DNA from: Pseudomonas karstica
GTDB taxonomy: Bacteria; Pseudomonadota; Gammaproteobacteria; Pseudomonadales; Pseudomonadaceae
Length of the DNA: 43,313 bases
Direction: 5' to 3'
Assembly: GCF_009707515.1 (NCBI RefSeq)
Contig: NZ_WLYI01000040.1
Coordinates: 1 to 43,313 of the forward strand
Part shown: piece after piece, positions 8,240 to 17,133 of the stretch
Position numbering within the stretch: position 1 is the stretch's first letter
Layout of the letters: every line of letters begins with the position of its first letter
Program-made: the position numbers and the translations under genes
The notes under the pieces: generated by a model
Database searches by the model: none
What the model was told of the DNA's origin: nothing
What the model saw: only the letters and a program-made list of their open reading frames with translations

Positions 8240-8800
8240 ATGTTTATCCGGTCGCTGACCCTGGCTACTTTGGTGGCTTTTACGGGGCCGCTGTTGGCTG
8301 CCGATAACCGAGGCCCGCTGGAACAGGATCAAGGCAAGTTTCGCCCGCTGATTGTCATTGCGCCCAGCTCCATTGACCCAACGCAAGTCAAGCTCAAGGA
8401 AGACCTCGAAAAGGCTGACAACAAGCAAAAGTTCACCGAGCGCAACATGGTGCTCTACACCGTCAACTACACCAACATCGGCACCGTCGGCCAGCGTGAT
8501 GGCAAGGATTTGGGCGCCCAGGACACCAATGCCCTGATCCGCGCACTCAAGCTCGGCGCCAGCACCGGCACCAAGGTGATCCTGGTGGGCAAGGATGGCG
8601 AGAAGAAACTCGAGAAGACCGTACCGCCGGATACCCTCGACCTGGCGGAGTTTTTTGGCGCTGTCGACATGATGCCAGCGGCTGAAAAAGACGCTGTGGC
8701 TCCCGCTGAACCAGAACCTGTGGCACCGGCCTCCGGCAAGGCAGGCACTAAAGCAGGTAAGGGCACCAAGCAGGCCGCCCCACAAGTATTGGAAGACTGA
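8240..8800 (+). CDS. Secreted DUF4174 domain protein
   Basis: The 186-residue precursor starts with a clear signal peptide (about residues 1-21, cleavage after LLAA), then a DUF4174 domain. The segment FRPLIVIAPSS and the repeated VILVGKDGEKKLEKT strand-turn are typical of this thioredoxin-like domain of unknown function. The last 50 residues are a low-complexity Ala/Pro/Lys/Gly tail that is probably disordered in the periplasm. AAAGGAGG upstream of the ATG at 8240 decides the start over a longer frame from 8177. It is probably a single gene, convergent to inhA. Function unknown. Confidence 0.8.
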   Translation: MFIRSLTLATLVAFTGPLLAADNRGPLEQDQGKFRPLIVIAPSSIDPTQVKLKEDLEKADNKQKFTERNMVLYTVNYTNIGTVGQRDGKDLGAQDTNALIRALKLGASTGTKVILVGKDGEKKLEKTVPPDTLDLAEFFGAVDMMPAAEKDAVAPAEPEPVAPASGKAGTKAGKGTKQAAPQVLED

Positions 8801-8814
8801 ACGCTACATCCCTC

Positions 8815-8832
8815 GTAGGCGCTTGCTCCTAC
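8815..8832. repeat. REP-like hairpin between convergent genes
   Basis: GTAGG (8815-8819) pairs with CCTAC (8828-8832) around CGCTTGCT. This resembles the core of Pseudomonas extragenic palindromes (the GTAGGAGC / GCTTGCTC type). A single copy lies between the stops of the DUF4174 and inhA genes and may serve as a terminator for both. Confidence 0.4.
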
Positions 8833-8844
8833 AAGAAACCTGCC

Positions 8845-9525
8845 TTAGCCCAAGCGTGTCGCCGCCCGTGCTGCGATCTCGCTGCGGGTCTTGCGTGACT
8901 CCACCGTGCGCTTGTTGGCTTCCTCCAGCACATGTGCAGGTGCGGTGTCCGGGCGGCCGGCGTTGAACGGCGGGGCAGGGGCATATTCCAACTGCAATTG
9001 CACCAGTTGCGCCGCCGCTTCGCTGTACAGCTCTGCCGCCAGGGTCAGGGCAAAATCAATCCCGGCGGTGATCCCGCCGCCCGTAAACAGATTGCCGTCG
9101 CGCACCACGCGCTCCTGCACCGGGAGCGCACCCAGGGTGGCCAGTATGTCGTGAAAGGCCCAATGGGTCGTCGCCCGCCGTCCGCGTAGCAGGCCCGCCG
9201 CCCCTAACACCAGCGACCCGGTACAGACCGATGTCACGTAACGCGCGGTCAGGGATTGCACATTGAGGAAGTCCAGGGTTTGCGGATCCTCCATCAAGGC
9301 ACCGACACCAGAGCCCCCCGGAACGCAGATCACATCCAGCACAGGGCATTGCCCATAAGTCATGGTTGGCGCGAACACCATCCCGGTGCTGGAAGTGATG
9401 GGGGCGAGATCTTTCCAGATCAGATGGAGTTTCACATCCGGCAAGGACCCCAGCACATCGTAGGGGCCGGTCAAGTCCAGCTGTTGAATACCGGGGAACA
9501 ACAGGAAACCGATTTGCAAGGTCAT
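8845..9525 (-). CDS. inhA: Isonitrile hydratase (DJ-1/PfpI family)
   Basis: It hydrates isonitriles to N-substituted formamides. The 226-residue protein is close in length to P. putida InhA (228) and keeps its key positions: C101 in the nucleophile elbow TSVCTGS, followed by T102, and D17 in QQLDLTGPYDVL. I chose the ATG at 9525 because GGAG lies seven bases upstream; an ATG at 9540 adds five residues but has no site. The C-terminal 30 residues are a basic helical tail. The gene is divergent from a GlxA-type regulator with an 88-bp gap, so that regulator is its likely controller. Many DJ-1 family members are annotated by similarity only, but the conserved active-site numbering makes this call strong. 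Confidence 0.88.
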   Translation of the reverse strand: MTLQIGFLLFPGIQQLDLTGPYDVLGSLPDVKLHLIWKDLAPITSSTGMVFAPTMTYGQCPVLDVICVPGGSGVGALMEDPQTLDFLNVQSLTARYVTSVCTGSLVLGAAGLLRGRRATTHWAFHDILATLGALPVQERVVRDGNLFTGGGITAGIDFALTLAAELYSEAAAQLVQLQLEYAPAPPFNAGRPDTAPAHVLEEANKRTVESRKTRSEIAARAATRLG

Positions 9526-9613
9526 GGTGAAACTCCGCATAAGGGATAGACGGCTTCACTTTAGTGGCCTACGCTTGGCGAATACGCCATTAACCCCACG
9601 AATTGCGCCAAGC

Positions 9614-10585
9614 ATGCCAAAAATCATCCATGTCCTCGCTTTTCCTAATGTGCAAGTGCTTGACGTTACCGGACCGCTACAAGTGTTTGCCTCGGCCAAT
9701 GATTTGGCGCGCCAGCAAGGGTTACCGTTGCCGTACGCTATCAGTGTGATTGCCTCTCAGGCAGAGCCGGTGATGACTTCCGCCGGCCTGGCGTTGGTGG
9801 CCGAGCCATTGCCTGCAGCAGATGCACCCTGCGACACCTTGGTGATTGCCGGTGGTTGGGGCGTGTACGGCGCCGTTGAGGATCCTGCGCTGGTGGATTG
9901 GGTTCGGCAAAAAGCCGTGCATTCGCGACGCATGACGTCGGTGTGCACCGGCGCTTTTTTACTGGCCGCCAGTGGCCTGTTGGACGGTTGCCGTGTGGTG
10001 ACCCACTGGACACGCTGCGAAGCATTGGCGCTCAAATATCCGAAGTTGCAGGTCGAAGCCAATCCGATTTTTATCCAGCAGGGCTCGCTATGGACCTCGG
10101 CCGGGGTCACCGCGGGTATTGACTTATGCCTGGCCCTGGTCGAGCAAGATCTGGGGCGCGACACGGCATTGGAAGTGGCGCGGCACCTGGTGGTGTTTCT
10201 CAAGCGCCCAGGCGGGCAATCGCAATTCAGCGTGACGTTGTCCCTGCAAAAGGCCGGCAATCGTTTCGCCGAGTTGCACGCCTGGATTACCGAGCATTTG
10301 AATCTGGACCTGAACATCCCGACCCTGGCCGCTCAGGTGGGCATGAGCGAGCGCAGTTTTGTGCGTCATTACCGCACCATAACCGGCCAGACTCCGGCGC
10401 GGGCCGTGGAATTGATACGGGTGGAAACCGCTCGCAGGCAACTGGCCGACAGCGGCGCGTCCATCAAGCGCATTGCCGTACACTGCGGTTTCGGCAGCGA
10501 AGAAACCATGCGACGCAGTTTTCTACGGGCATTATCGGTGACGCCCCAAGCCTATCGCGAGCGGTTTTCAGGTACTGTCGAGTAA
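9614..10585 (+). CDS. GlxA family transcriptional regulator (DJ-1/PfpI domain + AraC HTH)
   Basis: A 323-residue regulator. Residues about 1-190 form a DJ-1/PfpI-like sensory domain (VLDVTGPLQVFASA; elbow SVCTGAFLLAASGLL with the cysteine retained). Residues about 225-320 form an AraC-type double helix-turn-helix (LAAQVGMSERSFVRHYR and IAVHCGFGSEETMRRSF). The sensory half resembles the enzyme encoded divergently, isonitrile hydratase, which suggests that it binds the same or a related ligand and controls that gene. The ATG at 9614 matches the beginning of the domain; the frame extends upstream into the inhA promoter without a convincing start. Its last 18 bp overlap the convergent hydrolase gene. 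Confidence 0.9.
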   Translation: MPKIIHVLAFPNVQVLDVTGPLQVFASANDLARQQGLPLPYAISVIASQAEPVMTSAGLALVAEPLPAADAPCDTLVIAGGWGVYGAVEDPALVDWVRQKAVHSRRMTSVCTGAFLLAASGLLDGCRVVTHWTRCEALALKYPKLQVEANPIFIQQGSLWTSAGVTAGIDLCLALVEQDLGRDTALEVARHLVVFLKRPGGQSQFSVTLSLQKAGNRFAELHAWITEHLNLDLNIPTLAAQVGMSERSFVRHYRTITGQTPARAVELIRVETARRQLADSGASIKRIAVHCGFGSEETMRRSFLRALSVTPQAYRERFSGTVE

Positions 10586-11473
10586 CTCAAGGATCGCCTC
10601 AAGTGTCGCTTGCGGCGCTTCCTGGGGAATATTGTGGCCAACCCCTGCCAGGATCCGTCGCCGATAAAACCCGCTGAAGCACCCCAGGTCTTCATCTTCC
10701 ACCGAGGCCGGTCCCACCCCGTCATCCGCGCCGCATAAGGAAATACTGGGCGCCGAAATTGGCGGTGGCTGCACCAGTGCCTGCTCAATCTCTTCCAGCG
10801 CCGGATCGCCAGGGGCATACATGAACCGATGGCGATAAGAGTGAATCACCACCTCGACAAAGTCCGGGTTATCAAACGAAGACGCCGTCTTGCCGTACAG
10901 GCTCGGCCCCTTGACCCAGGACGGCGACCACAGCGCCCACAACAGCTCACACAACTCGCGACGGTTGGCGGTCAACCCGTCAACGCCGCGCTGGGTGTGA
11001 AAGTAGTACTGGTACCACAACCGATGCTCGGTGATGGGGGCTCGGGGCTTGATGGACTGGGCAATGTCCTGAATGTTGTAGCCATCGCCCGTTACCAGTG
11101 CGCGCACTCGGTTTGGCCACAAGGCGGCGACGATGCAGGCGGCGCGCCCGCCCCAGTCATAACCCACCAGCGTGGCCTGGGGGATAGCCAGGGCATCCAT
11201 GAAGTCCAGAAGATCCTTGGCCAGCGCCGCCTGCTGGCCGGAACGCATCACCTCTGCGTTGATAAACCGTGTAGGGCCGTAGCCCCGCAGGTAAGGAACT
11301 AGCACTCGATAACCCCGCTCGGCCAACACCGGCGCAATTTCGTCATAGCCCCGGGGGTCGTAGGGAAAGCCGTGCAGAAGAATCACCACCTCGCCCTCGG
11401 CCTGGCCGTGGGCTTCATAGGCCATATCGAGCATCGTGGTACGCACGTTATGCAGTGGCGCGATGGTGTTCAT
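10568..11473 (-). CDS. Alpha/beta hydrolase, epoxide hydrolase/dehalogenase-like
   Basis: A 301-residue alpha/beta-hydrolase fold enzyme. HGFPYDPRGY carries the oxyanion-hole segment, and the nucleophile elbow is VGYDWGG, with aspartate in the position used by soluble epoxide hydrolases and haloalkane dehalogenases rather than serine. GVGHNIPQEAP supplies the catalytic histidine near the C-terminus. The tyrosine-rich cap (YQYYF) suits an epoxide hydrolase. The ATG at 11473 has AAGGAGC upstream; a longer frame to 11497 lacks support. The substrate is unknown. It stands alone and overlaps the regulator gene tail by 18 bp. Confidence 0.85.
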   Translation of the reverse strand: MNTIAPLHNVRTTMLDMAYEAHGQAEGEVVILLHGFPYDPRGYDEIAPVLAERGYRVLVPYLRGYGPTRFINAEVMRSGQQAALAKDLLDFMDALAIPQATLVGYDWGGRAACIVAALWPNRVRALVTGDGYNIQDIAQSIKPRAPITEHRLWYQYYFHTQRGVDGLTANRRELCELLWALWSPSWVKGPSLYGKTASSFDNPDFVEVVIHSYRHRFMYAPGDPALEEIEQALVQPPPISAPSISLCGADDGVGPASVEDEDLGCFSGFYRRRILAGVGHNIPQEAPQATLEAILELLDST

Positions 11474-11545
11474 CGGTGCTCCTTTCAGGTAGCGCAAGAC
11501 ATACCGACTTTAACCGTAAAGCGGCCTGAATGCTCATGGAGCAGC

Positions 11546-11561
11546 AACGCCGTTCGGCGTT
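11546..11561. terminator. Small hairpin downstream of the GH15 gene
   Basis: AACGCC / GGCGTT form a 6-bp stem with a GTTC loop just past the GH15 stop (11576, minus strand). No clear T-tract is present, so this is a weak terminator candidate. Confidence 0.35.
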
Positions 11562-11575
11562 TGGCAGATCACCCC

Positions 11576-13399
11576 TCAAGGTTGCCAGACCGTCTTCTCA
11601 CCATTCAACTTACGATCCAGAAACGTCGCCGCACTGATCAGCGCCAGGTGGCTCAACGCCTGGGGCGTGTTGCCCAAGTGCCGGGCCTGGCTGTCGAATT
11701 CCTCGGCATACAGTCCCAGTGGATTGGCGTATCGCAGCAGTTGTTCAAACTCCAGATGCGCCTTTTCCAATTGCCCGGCGCGGGCCAGGCACTCCACGTA
11801 CCAAAACGAGCAGGCGGCAAACGCGCCTTCGGTGCCTTGCAGCCCGTCGATCTGGCTGTCGTCGTTGCGGTAGCGATAGACCATGCCATCGCGCACCAGG
11901 CTCTTCTGGATCGCTTCCAGCGTCGACAACCAGCGTGGATCGGTGGCGGCAACGAAGCGTACCAAGGGCATTAGCAGCATCGATCCATCCAGGGCAGTGC
12001 TGCCTATGTGTTGCACAAAATGCCCGCGTTCCTCATTCCAGAAGTTGCTCCAGATATCCTGGTAAATGGCCTGGCGGGTCTGGTCCCAGCGGGCGAACGG
12101 GGCGGGCAGCGAGCGTTTCGAAGCCAGGCGAATGGCGCGGTCCAGGGCCACCCAGCACATCAGTCGCGAATGCAGGAAATGGTGCTGCTCGCCACGCATT
12201 TCCCAGATACCGACGTCCTGCCGGTTCCAGGTCTCGCACACTTGATCCACCACTTCAATTGTATGTTTCCAGCCCTCATGGGAGATGGCTTCGCCGTACT
12301 TGTTGACCAGGTACACGGCGTCCATCAGTTCGCCGAAAATATCCAGTTGCAGTTGCTCATACGCCAGGTTGCCAATGCGCACCGGTTGCGCGCCAGCGTG
12401 GCCCGAGAGGTGAGTCAATTCGGTTTCCGGCAGTTCCTGGCGGCCGTCAATGCCATACAGGATGTTGATTTTCATCGATTGGCCATGACAATCGCTGACT
12501 CGCCCACGCAACCAACGCATGTAGCTGTTGGCTTCGTCGACAAAGCCCAGGCGCATAAAGGCGTAGACGGTGAACGAGGCGTCGCGGATCCAGGTATAGC
12601 GGTAGTCCCAGTTGCGCTCGCCGCCTAGGGTTTCCGGCAGGCCGAAGGTTGCCGCGGCGAGAATTGCGCCGTGTTTGCGTGAGGTCAGAAGCTTCAAGGC
12701 CAGGGCCGAACGGTTGACCGTTTCGCGCCAGCGTCCACGGTAGTTGGACTGGGCGATCCAGCCACGCCAGAACTTCAGGGTGCGTTCCAGGCACAGGTCG
12801 GTGTCGTCGCTTCTGACCCGGGGGTCTTCCCGGGCGCCAAGGACAAATTCGGCGCCCTGTTCCTGTTCCAGGGTAATGCTGGCGACCGCAGCGTCACCGT
12901 CGATCTGCAAGTCGTGGCTGCTGGCCAGGCGCAGGCCGGGTTGATCGGTTGCTTCAAAACAGACATCACCGTTGTCGAGGGAGGCGTGGGTCTGGGCACG
13001 AGCGTAGTCATGACGTACCAGGCAACGCAGGCGAACCGTCGCTTTCCCGCTGACTACCCGCACCCGGCGGATCAGCAAGGGTAAATCTTCGACGTCGTCG
13101 CTGATAGTCAACAGATCAGTGATCTCCACCACGGCCTCATCGCTCAGCCAGCGGGTTTGCAAGACATTGGTATCGGGCAGGTAGATCTGCTCGCGGCGGG
13201 CGCCGGGCAAGTCTGGCGCGAGCTGGAAAATCCCGGCGGTGGGGGAGTCCAGCAATGAGCAAAAGATCGAGGGGCTATCGAACTCCGGCCAACAGAAAAA
13301 GTCGATGCTGCCCTTGTCGTTGATCAGTGCCGCACTGCGCATGTCGCCAATGATGCCGTGGGCATCAATCGCGCTTTGGGGTTCGTTCAAATCAACCAT
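11576..13399 (-). CDS. Glycoside hydrolase family 15 protein (glucoamylase/trehalase-like)
   Basis: A 607-residue cytoplasmic protein without a signal peptide. Residues about 1-215 form the N-terminal beta-sandwich (IIGDMRSAALINDKGSIDFFCWPEFDSPS is the family's usual opening). The rest is the (alpha/alpha)6 barrel, with the hallmark RNWDYRYTWIRDASF near residue 265 and a likely catalytic glutamate in the GTEGAF region near residue 530. Bacterial members of this clade hydrolyse alpha-glucans or trehalose; the substrate cannot be fixed here. An AGGAG lies upstream of the ATG. It appears to be a single gene with no trehalose or glycogen genes beside it. Confidence 0.88.
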   Translation of the reverse strand: MVDLNEPQSAIDAHGIIGDMRSAALINDKGSIDFFCWPEFDSPSIFCSLLDSPTAGIFQLAPDLPGARREQIYLPDTNVLQTRWLSDEAVVEITDLLTISDDVEDLPLLIRRVRVVSGKATVRLRCLVRHDYARAQTHASLDNGDVCFEATDQPGLRLASSHDLQIDGDAAVASITLEQEQGAEFVLGAREDPRVRSDDTDLCLERTLKFWRGWIAQSNYRGRWRETVNRSALALKLLTSRKHGAILAAATFGLPETLGGERNWDYRYTWIRDASFTVYAFMRLGFVDEANSYMRWLRGRVSDCHGQSMKINILYGIDGRQELPETELTHLSGHAGAQPVRIGNLAYEQLQLDIFGELMDAVYLVNKYGEAISHEGWKHTIEVVDQVCETWNRQDVGIWEMRGEQHHFLHSRLMCWVALDRAIRLASKRSLPAPFARWDQTRQAIYQDIWSNFWNEERGHFVQHIGSTALDGSMLLMPLVRFVAATDPRWLSTLEAIQKSLVRDGMVYRYRNDDSQIDGLQGTEGAFAACSFWYVECLARAGQLEKAHLEFEQLLRYANPLGLYAEEFDSQARHLGNTPQALSHLALISAATFLDRKLNGEKTVWQP

Positions 13400-13650
13400 T
13401 GTGGCGCCGCTCCTAGTAAGAGCCTTGGGGATAAGGACTCATGCCGTCGTCGATGAACAGGAGCACTTGTTGTTCCAACGAGATGCGCATTGCCTATCCC
13501 ATCATGAATCAGAGTATCCAGTTAGCTGACTGGCTGCGTGCAATGGAAGTTCACCGGTTGTCTGAAATACGACGATGGCTGTCCATATCTATCGTTTTCG
13601 CCACAAGGCTTTTCGCTAGACTCCAGGCCTGTGTGATGTGAGAGCTGCCA

Positions 13651-14400
13651 ATGACGACCCCACCCCAAACCAAGCCCTGGCTTGAGGCCTATGCCGACAA
13701 CTATCACAACGATGAAGTGGTGCACCCCCATTGCCATGCCCAGGCGCAGTTGATTCACGCAGTCTCGGGTGTGATGGTGGTCAGCACCGCCCAAGGCAGT
13801 TGGCTGGTACCATCCGGGCATGCGTTGTGGGTACCCGCCATGACAGCCCATGAAATTCGCATGGCGGGCGAGGTGCACATGCGCACGCTGTTCTTGATGC
13901 CCGAGGCCGAGCCGGGTTTGGGGAGAAGTTGCCAAGTGATCGAAGTGTCGGCACTGCTGCGGGAACTGATCGTTGCCGCCACCCTGATTGTCGGCAGAGG
14001 CAGTCCGCGCTTGCAGGCCATGATCGAATTGATCCGCATGGAGCTGATCGCTGCGCCGGTGGTGGCGATGCATGTTCCGGTTCCCGGTGAGGTGCGGTTG
14101 GCCAAACTGTGCACCCACTTTATCCGCAACCCGTCCGACGACAGCAGCCTGGAATCCTGGGCCGATACGTTGAACATGAGCGCTCGGACCCTGAGCCGGA
14201 TTTTTCAGCGTGAACTGGGTATGAGCTTCGGCGAATGGCGCAAACGCGCACGGCTGGCCCTGAGCCTGAAATTGCTGGCGCAAGGCGCGTCAATTCTGGA
14301 AGTGGCCCTGGAACACGGCTATCAGAGCCCGAGTGCGTTCAGTGCTATGTTTCGCCGTTCGCTGGGGTATCCACCGAGTCATTTTCGGCCAGGTGCTTAG
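13651..14400 (+). CDS. AraC family transcriptional regulator with cupin sensor domain
   Basis: A 249-residue regulator with an N-terminal cupin-like domain (HPHCHAQAQLIHAVSG with the histidine cluster; PSGHALWVPAMTAHEI) and a C-terminal AraC double helix-turn-helix from about residue 155 (ESWADTLNMSARTLSRIFQ; ILEVALEHGYQSPSAFSAMFRR). It resembles the short AraC regulators that control nearby transporter genes. It lies 128 bp upstream of, and in the same direction as, the efflux operon, which is its most likely target. The upstream 250 bp divergent to the GH15 gene shows no clear operator. The ribosome site is weak (GAG). Confidence 0.88.
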   Translation: MTTPPQTKPWLEAYADNYHNDEVVHPHCHAQAQLIHAVSGVMVVSTAQGSWLVPSGHALWVPAMTAHEIRMAGEVHMRTLFLMPEAEPGLGRSCQVIEVSALLRELIVAATLIVGRGSPRLQAMIELIRMELIAAPVVAMHVPVPGEVRLAKLCTHFIRNPSDDSSLESWADTLNMSARTLSRIFQRELGMSFGEWRKRARLALSLKLLAQGASILEVALEHGYQSPSAFSAMFRRSLGYPPSHFRPGA

Positions 14401-14499
14401 CCGCGAAGGCTGTCGTTGCGTTAAGCAAACATATTGTCCATTTAGCGACGATACATGGCCTTGGCGCGGGCGAATCTGCTAAGGCAACTGCCTAATCTG

Positions 14500-14525
14500 C
14501 AAGGCTCATTCTTGAGCGAGCCTTG
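14500..14525 (+). promoter_or_regulatory. Stem-loop covering the translation start of the efflux operon
   Basis: CAAGGCTC (14500-14507) pairs perfectly with GAGCCTTG (14518-14525), ending two bases before the ATG at 14528. The only ribosome-site-like bases (GAGCGAG) lie in or beside the 3' arm. The structure could hold translation of the outer-membrane gene down, or the repeat could be a protein-binding site. Confidence 0.4.
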
Positions 14526-14527
14526 TG

Positions 14528-15967
14528 ATGTCGATCCGTGTTTTTTTTCTCCCTTCCATTTGGGTGATAGCACTTGGGCTGGCCGGTTGCAGTGCTACTT
14601 CCAGCGGGCCGTCGAGGTTGGTCGAGGCCCAGCCTGCACTGCGCCTTTCCAGCGAGTCGGCCACGCCGTTGCCCGCTCGTTGGTGGCAGCTTTACCTTGA
14701 CCCACAGCTCGACGCTCTGGTGGAACGAGCCCTGCGCCATAACAAGAACCTTGAGGCGGCGGCTGCCCACGTCGATGCGCTGCTGGCACGTCTGGAACAG
14801 GTCGATGGCGAGCGTTGGCCGTCCACCTCCCTGGACTATGGCCTGGCGTATGGCCGCAGTCGCGATGACCAGACCCTGGCCCAGGCCATCTATCAGCCTG
14901 CCGACGGTCAGTGGAGCCATTCACCCGAAATTTCCTTGAGTTACACCCTCGACCTGTGGGGCGAGGTGCGTTATCGCATTGCCGCTGCCCGGGCCGATGC
15001 CGAGGCGGCGCGAGCGCTGGAAGATGAGTTGCGGGTGACCGTGGCTGCACAGACCGCCCGTGCCTATGCCCAAGCCTGTGTCTATGGCATGCGGGCGCAG
15101 GTGCAGGCCCATTCGGTGCAATTACTGGAGCAGAGTGTCGAGATCACGGGGAAGTTGCAGAAGGCTGGCGTGGCGACCGACTTGGATAAAGTACGTCTGA
15201 AGAGCTTGCTGGAAGAAACCCGCGCACCCTTGCCGATGTTTGCCGCGAAACAGAAGAGTGCCCTGTACGAATTGGCGGTGCTCAGCGGCCTGCCATCAAG
15301 GCAGGTTGCCACGCACAGTTGTACCCATGGCCCGCAGTTGCGGGCGCCGTTGCCGGTTGGCGATGGCTGGGCCTTGTTGCAACGTCGGGCCGATATTCGC
15401 CGTGCCGAGCGGCAATTGCAATCGGCGACGCTGTCCATTGGTGTGGCGCGCGCCGAGCTTTATCCCCGCATTACGTTCGGTGCGATGCTTGGCTCGTCAG
15501 CCAGCAGCCTGGGCAAGTTGGGCGGTAGCGATGCCATGGTTTATTCCATCGGTCCCTTGGTGTCCTGGCGCTTTCCCAATCGACAGATTGCCCAGTCACG
15601 CATCAAACAGCATCAGGCTCAGGCGCGCCAAGCCCTGGCGCAATTTGACGGCACGGTGCTCACCGCCCTGAAACAGGTCGAGCAGGCCCTGGCGCTGTAC
15701 CAGGGTGAACAGCAGCGTCGCCAGGCACTGGAGGCCGCGCTGCGCAACAGCCGTCAAGCTCACACACTGGCCAGCCGAAGCTATCGGGCTGGGGCTCTGG
15801 GCGCCCTGCAACTGCTGGACAGCGAACGCAATCTGGTCAGCCTCCAGGCCAGCCTGACCCAGGCCGACTTGCGTTTGATCAATCGCCAGATCGACGTTTT
15901 CCAGGCACTGGGCGGTGGCTGGCAACGTAATGAAAAAACCATTGCCGACCTTGGAGCAACACCATGA
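14528..15967 (+). CDS. Efflux outer-membrane lipoprotein (NodT/OprM family, TolC-like)
   Basis: A 479-residue outer-membrane channel for a tripartite pump. The lipobox LAGC puts the acylated cysteine at residue 21 after a short hydrophobic signal. Two outer-membrane efflux repeats follow, with the typical motifs PARWWQLYLDPQLDALVERAL, SYTLDLWGEVRYRIAAARADAE and RRADIRRAERQLQSA, and long coiled-coil helices. The start is ATG 14528; a GTG three bases earlier is in frame. Its stop overlaps the adaptor start (ATGA), so the three efflux genes form one operon. The transported compound is unknown. Confidence 0.92.
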   Translation: MSIRVFFLPSIWVIALGLAGCSATSSGPSRLVEAQPALRLSSESATPLPARWWQLYLDPQLDALVERALRHNKNLEAAAAHVDALLARLEQVDGERWPSTSLDYGLAYGRSRDDQTLAQAIYQPADGQWSHSPEISLSYTLDLWGEVRYRIAAARADAEAARALEDELRVTVAAQTARAYAQACVYGMRAQVQAHSVQLLEQSVEITGKLQKAGVATDLDKVRLKSLLEETRAPLPMFAAKQKSALYELAVLSGLPSRQVATHSCTHGPQLRAPLPVGDGWALLQRRADIRRAERQLQSATLSIGVARAELYPRITFGAMLGSSASSLGKLGGSDAMVYSIGPLVSWRFPNRQIAQSRIKQHQAQARQALAQFDGTVLTALKQVEQALALYQGEQQRRQALEAALRNSRQAHTLASRSYRAGALGALQLLDSERNLVSLQASLTQADLRLINRQIDVFQALGGGWQRNEKTIADLGATP

Positions 15968-17133
15968 ATCAGGTCGTTGAACCTTCCACTTTCGACCCGA
16001 CCGTGGTCGATCCTGTAAGTCAGACTTTCAGCCAGCGCCATCGCCGCGCACTGCTGCTATGTGCGTCCCTGTCAACATTATTGGGGCTTGGAGTATTTGC
16101 CAGCTATTGGTGGAACCTGGGACGGTACCTGGAAGAAACCGACGATGCCTATGTACGTGCTGATTGGGTTGCGGTCAGCCCACGTGTTGCCGGTTATGTC
16201 GCCCAGGTACTGGTGGAAGACAACCAGGCGGTCAAGGCCGGGGATTTACTGGTGTGTATCGATGGGCGTGACTTCACCGAACGCCGGAACAGCGCCCAAG
16301 CGCAGTTACAGCAAGCGCAAGCAGCGGCGAATGCACAGCAAGCCACCTTGCAAACCCTGGATGCGCGGATGAGTGAGCAGCAACAGCGGATCGCCCAGGC
16401 CCAAGCGGCCTTGCACAGTAGCGAGGCCGAGTCCCGACGGGCGCAATTGGACTATGTACGTTACCGCGACCTGGTGGCGCAACACGTCGCCACCGCCCAA
16501 CGCCTGGAAGCCGCCAGCGCGGACCGGGCCCGGGCGCAATCGACTGTGGTCGCAGGACGTGCCCAAGTCGCCCGGCAACAGGCGCAGTTACAGGTCTTGC
16601 AGGCTCTCAGGCGGCAGGCGCAAGCCCGGACCCTCGAGCAGCAGGCCAGGATTGACGAGGCCCAGGCCAACCTGGCCCTGGCGCGAAATGCGTTGAAGGA
16701 CACAGAAATTCGCGCGCCTTTCGACGGCATCGTTGGACAGCGAAAGGTGCGTCGACAGCAATACGTCATAGCTGGCCTGCCGCTGTTGGCGGTAGTGCCG
16801 GTGGAACAGGCTTACGTGATCGCCAACTATAAGGAAACCCAGTTGCAACATATGCTGCCAGGGCAATCGGTGGACATTGCGGTGGACAGCTTCACCGGCC
16901 AGCACTGGCACGGCCAGGTGGAAAGCATCGCCCCTGGTTCCGGTGCAGTGTTCGCGCTGTTACCGCCGGACAATGCCACGGGTAATTTCACCAAGGTGGT
17001 GCAGCGCTTCGCGGTGAAGATTCGCCTGGCGCCGGAGGGGGACAAGGCGCCCCGGATCTTGCCGGGCATGTCGGTGATCGCCACCGTTGATACGCGTTCG
17101 GGCGCCAGGCAGGAGCATATCCATGGAGGCTGA
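15964..17133 (+). CDS. HlyD/EmrA-type membrane fusion (periplasmic adaptor) protein
   Basis: A 389-residue adaptor with one N-terminal membrane helix (about residues 26-48), then the EmrA signature ETDDAYVRADWVAVSPRVAGYV, the first half of a lipoyl domain, a long alanine/glutamine-rich coiled-coil hairpin (about residues 100-230), and the second lipoyl half with the marker DTEIRAPFDGIVGQRKVRRQQYV followed by beta-barrel segments. It bridges the inner-membrane DHA2 transporter to the outer-membrane channel. It overlaps the preceding gene by 4 bp and the next by 11 bp, so the three are translationally coupled. Confidence 0.92.
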   Translation: MNQVVEPSTFDPTVVDPVSQTFSQRHRRALLLCASLSTLLGLGVFASYWWNLGRYLEETDDAYVRADWVAVSPRVAGYVAQVLVEDNQAVKAGDLLVCIDGRDFTERRNSAQAQLQQAQAAANAQQATLQTLDARMSEQQQRIAQAQAALHSSEAESRRAQLDYVRYRDLVAQHVATAQRLEAASADRARAQSTVVAGRAQVARQQAQLQVLQALRRQAQARTLEQQARIDEAQANLALARNALKDTEIRAPFDGIVGQRKVRRQQYVIAGLPLLAVVPVEQAYVIANYKETQLQHMLPGQSVDIAVDSFTGQHWHGQVESIAPGSGAVFALLPPDNATGNFTKVVQRFAVKIRLAPEGDKAPRILPGMSVIATVDTRSGARQEHIHGG

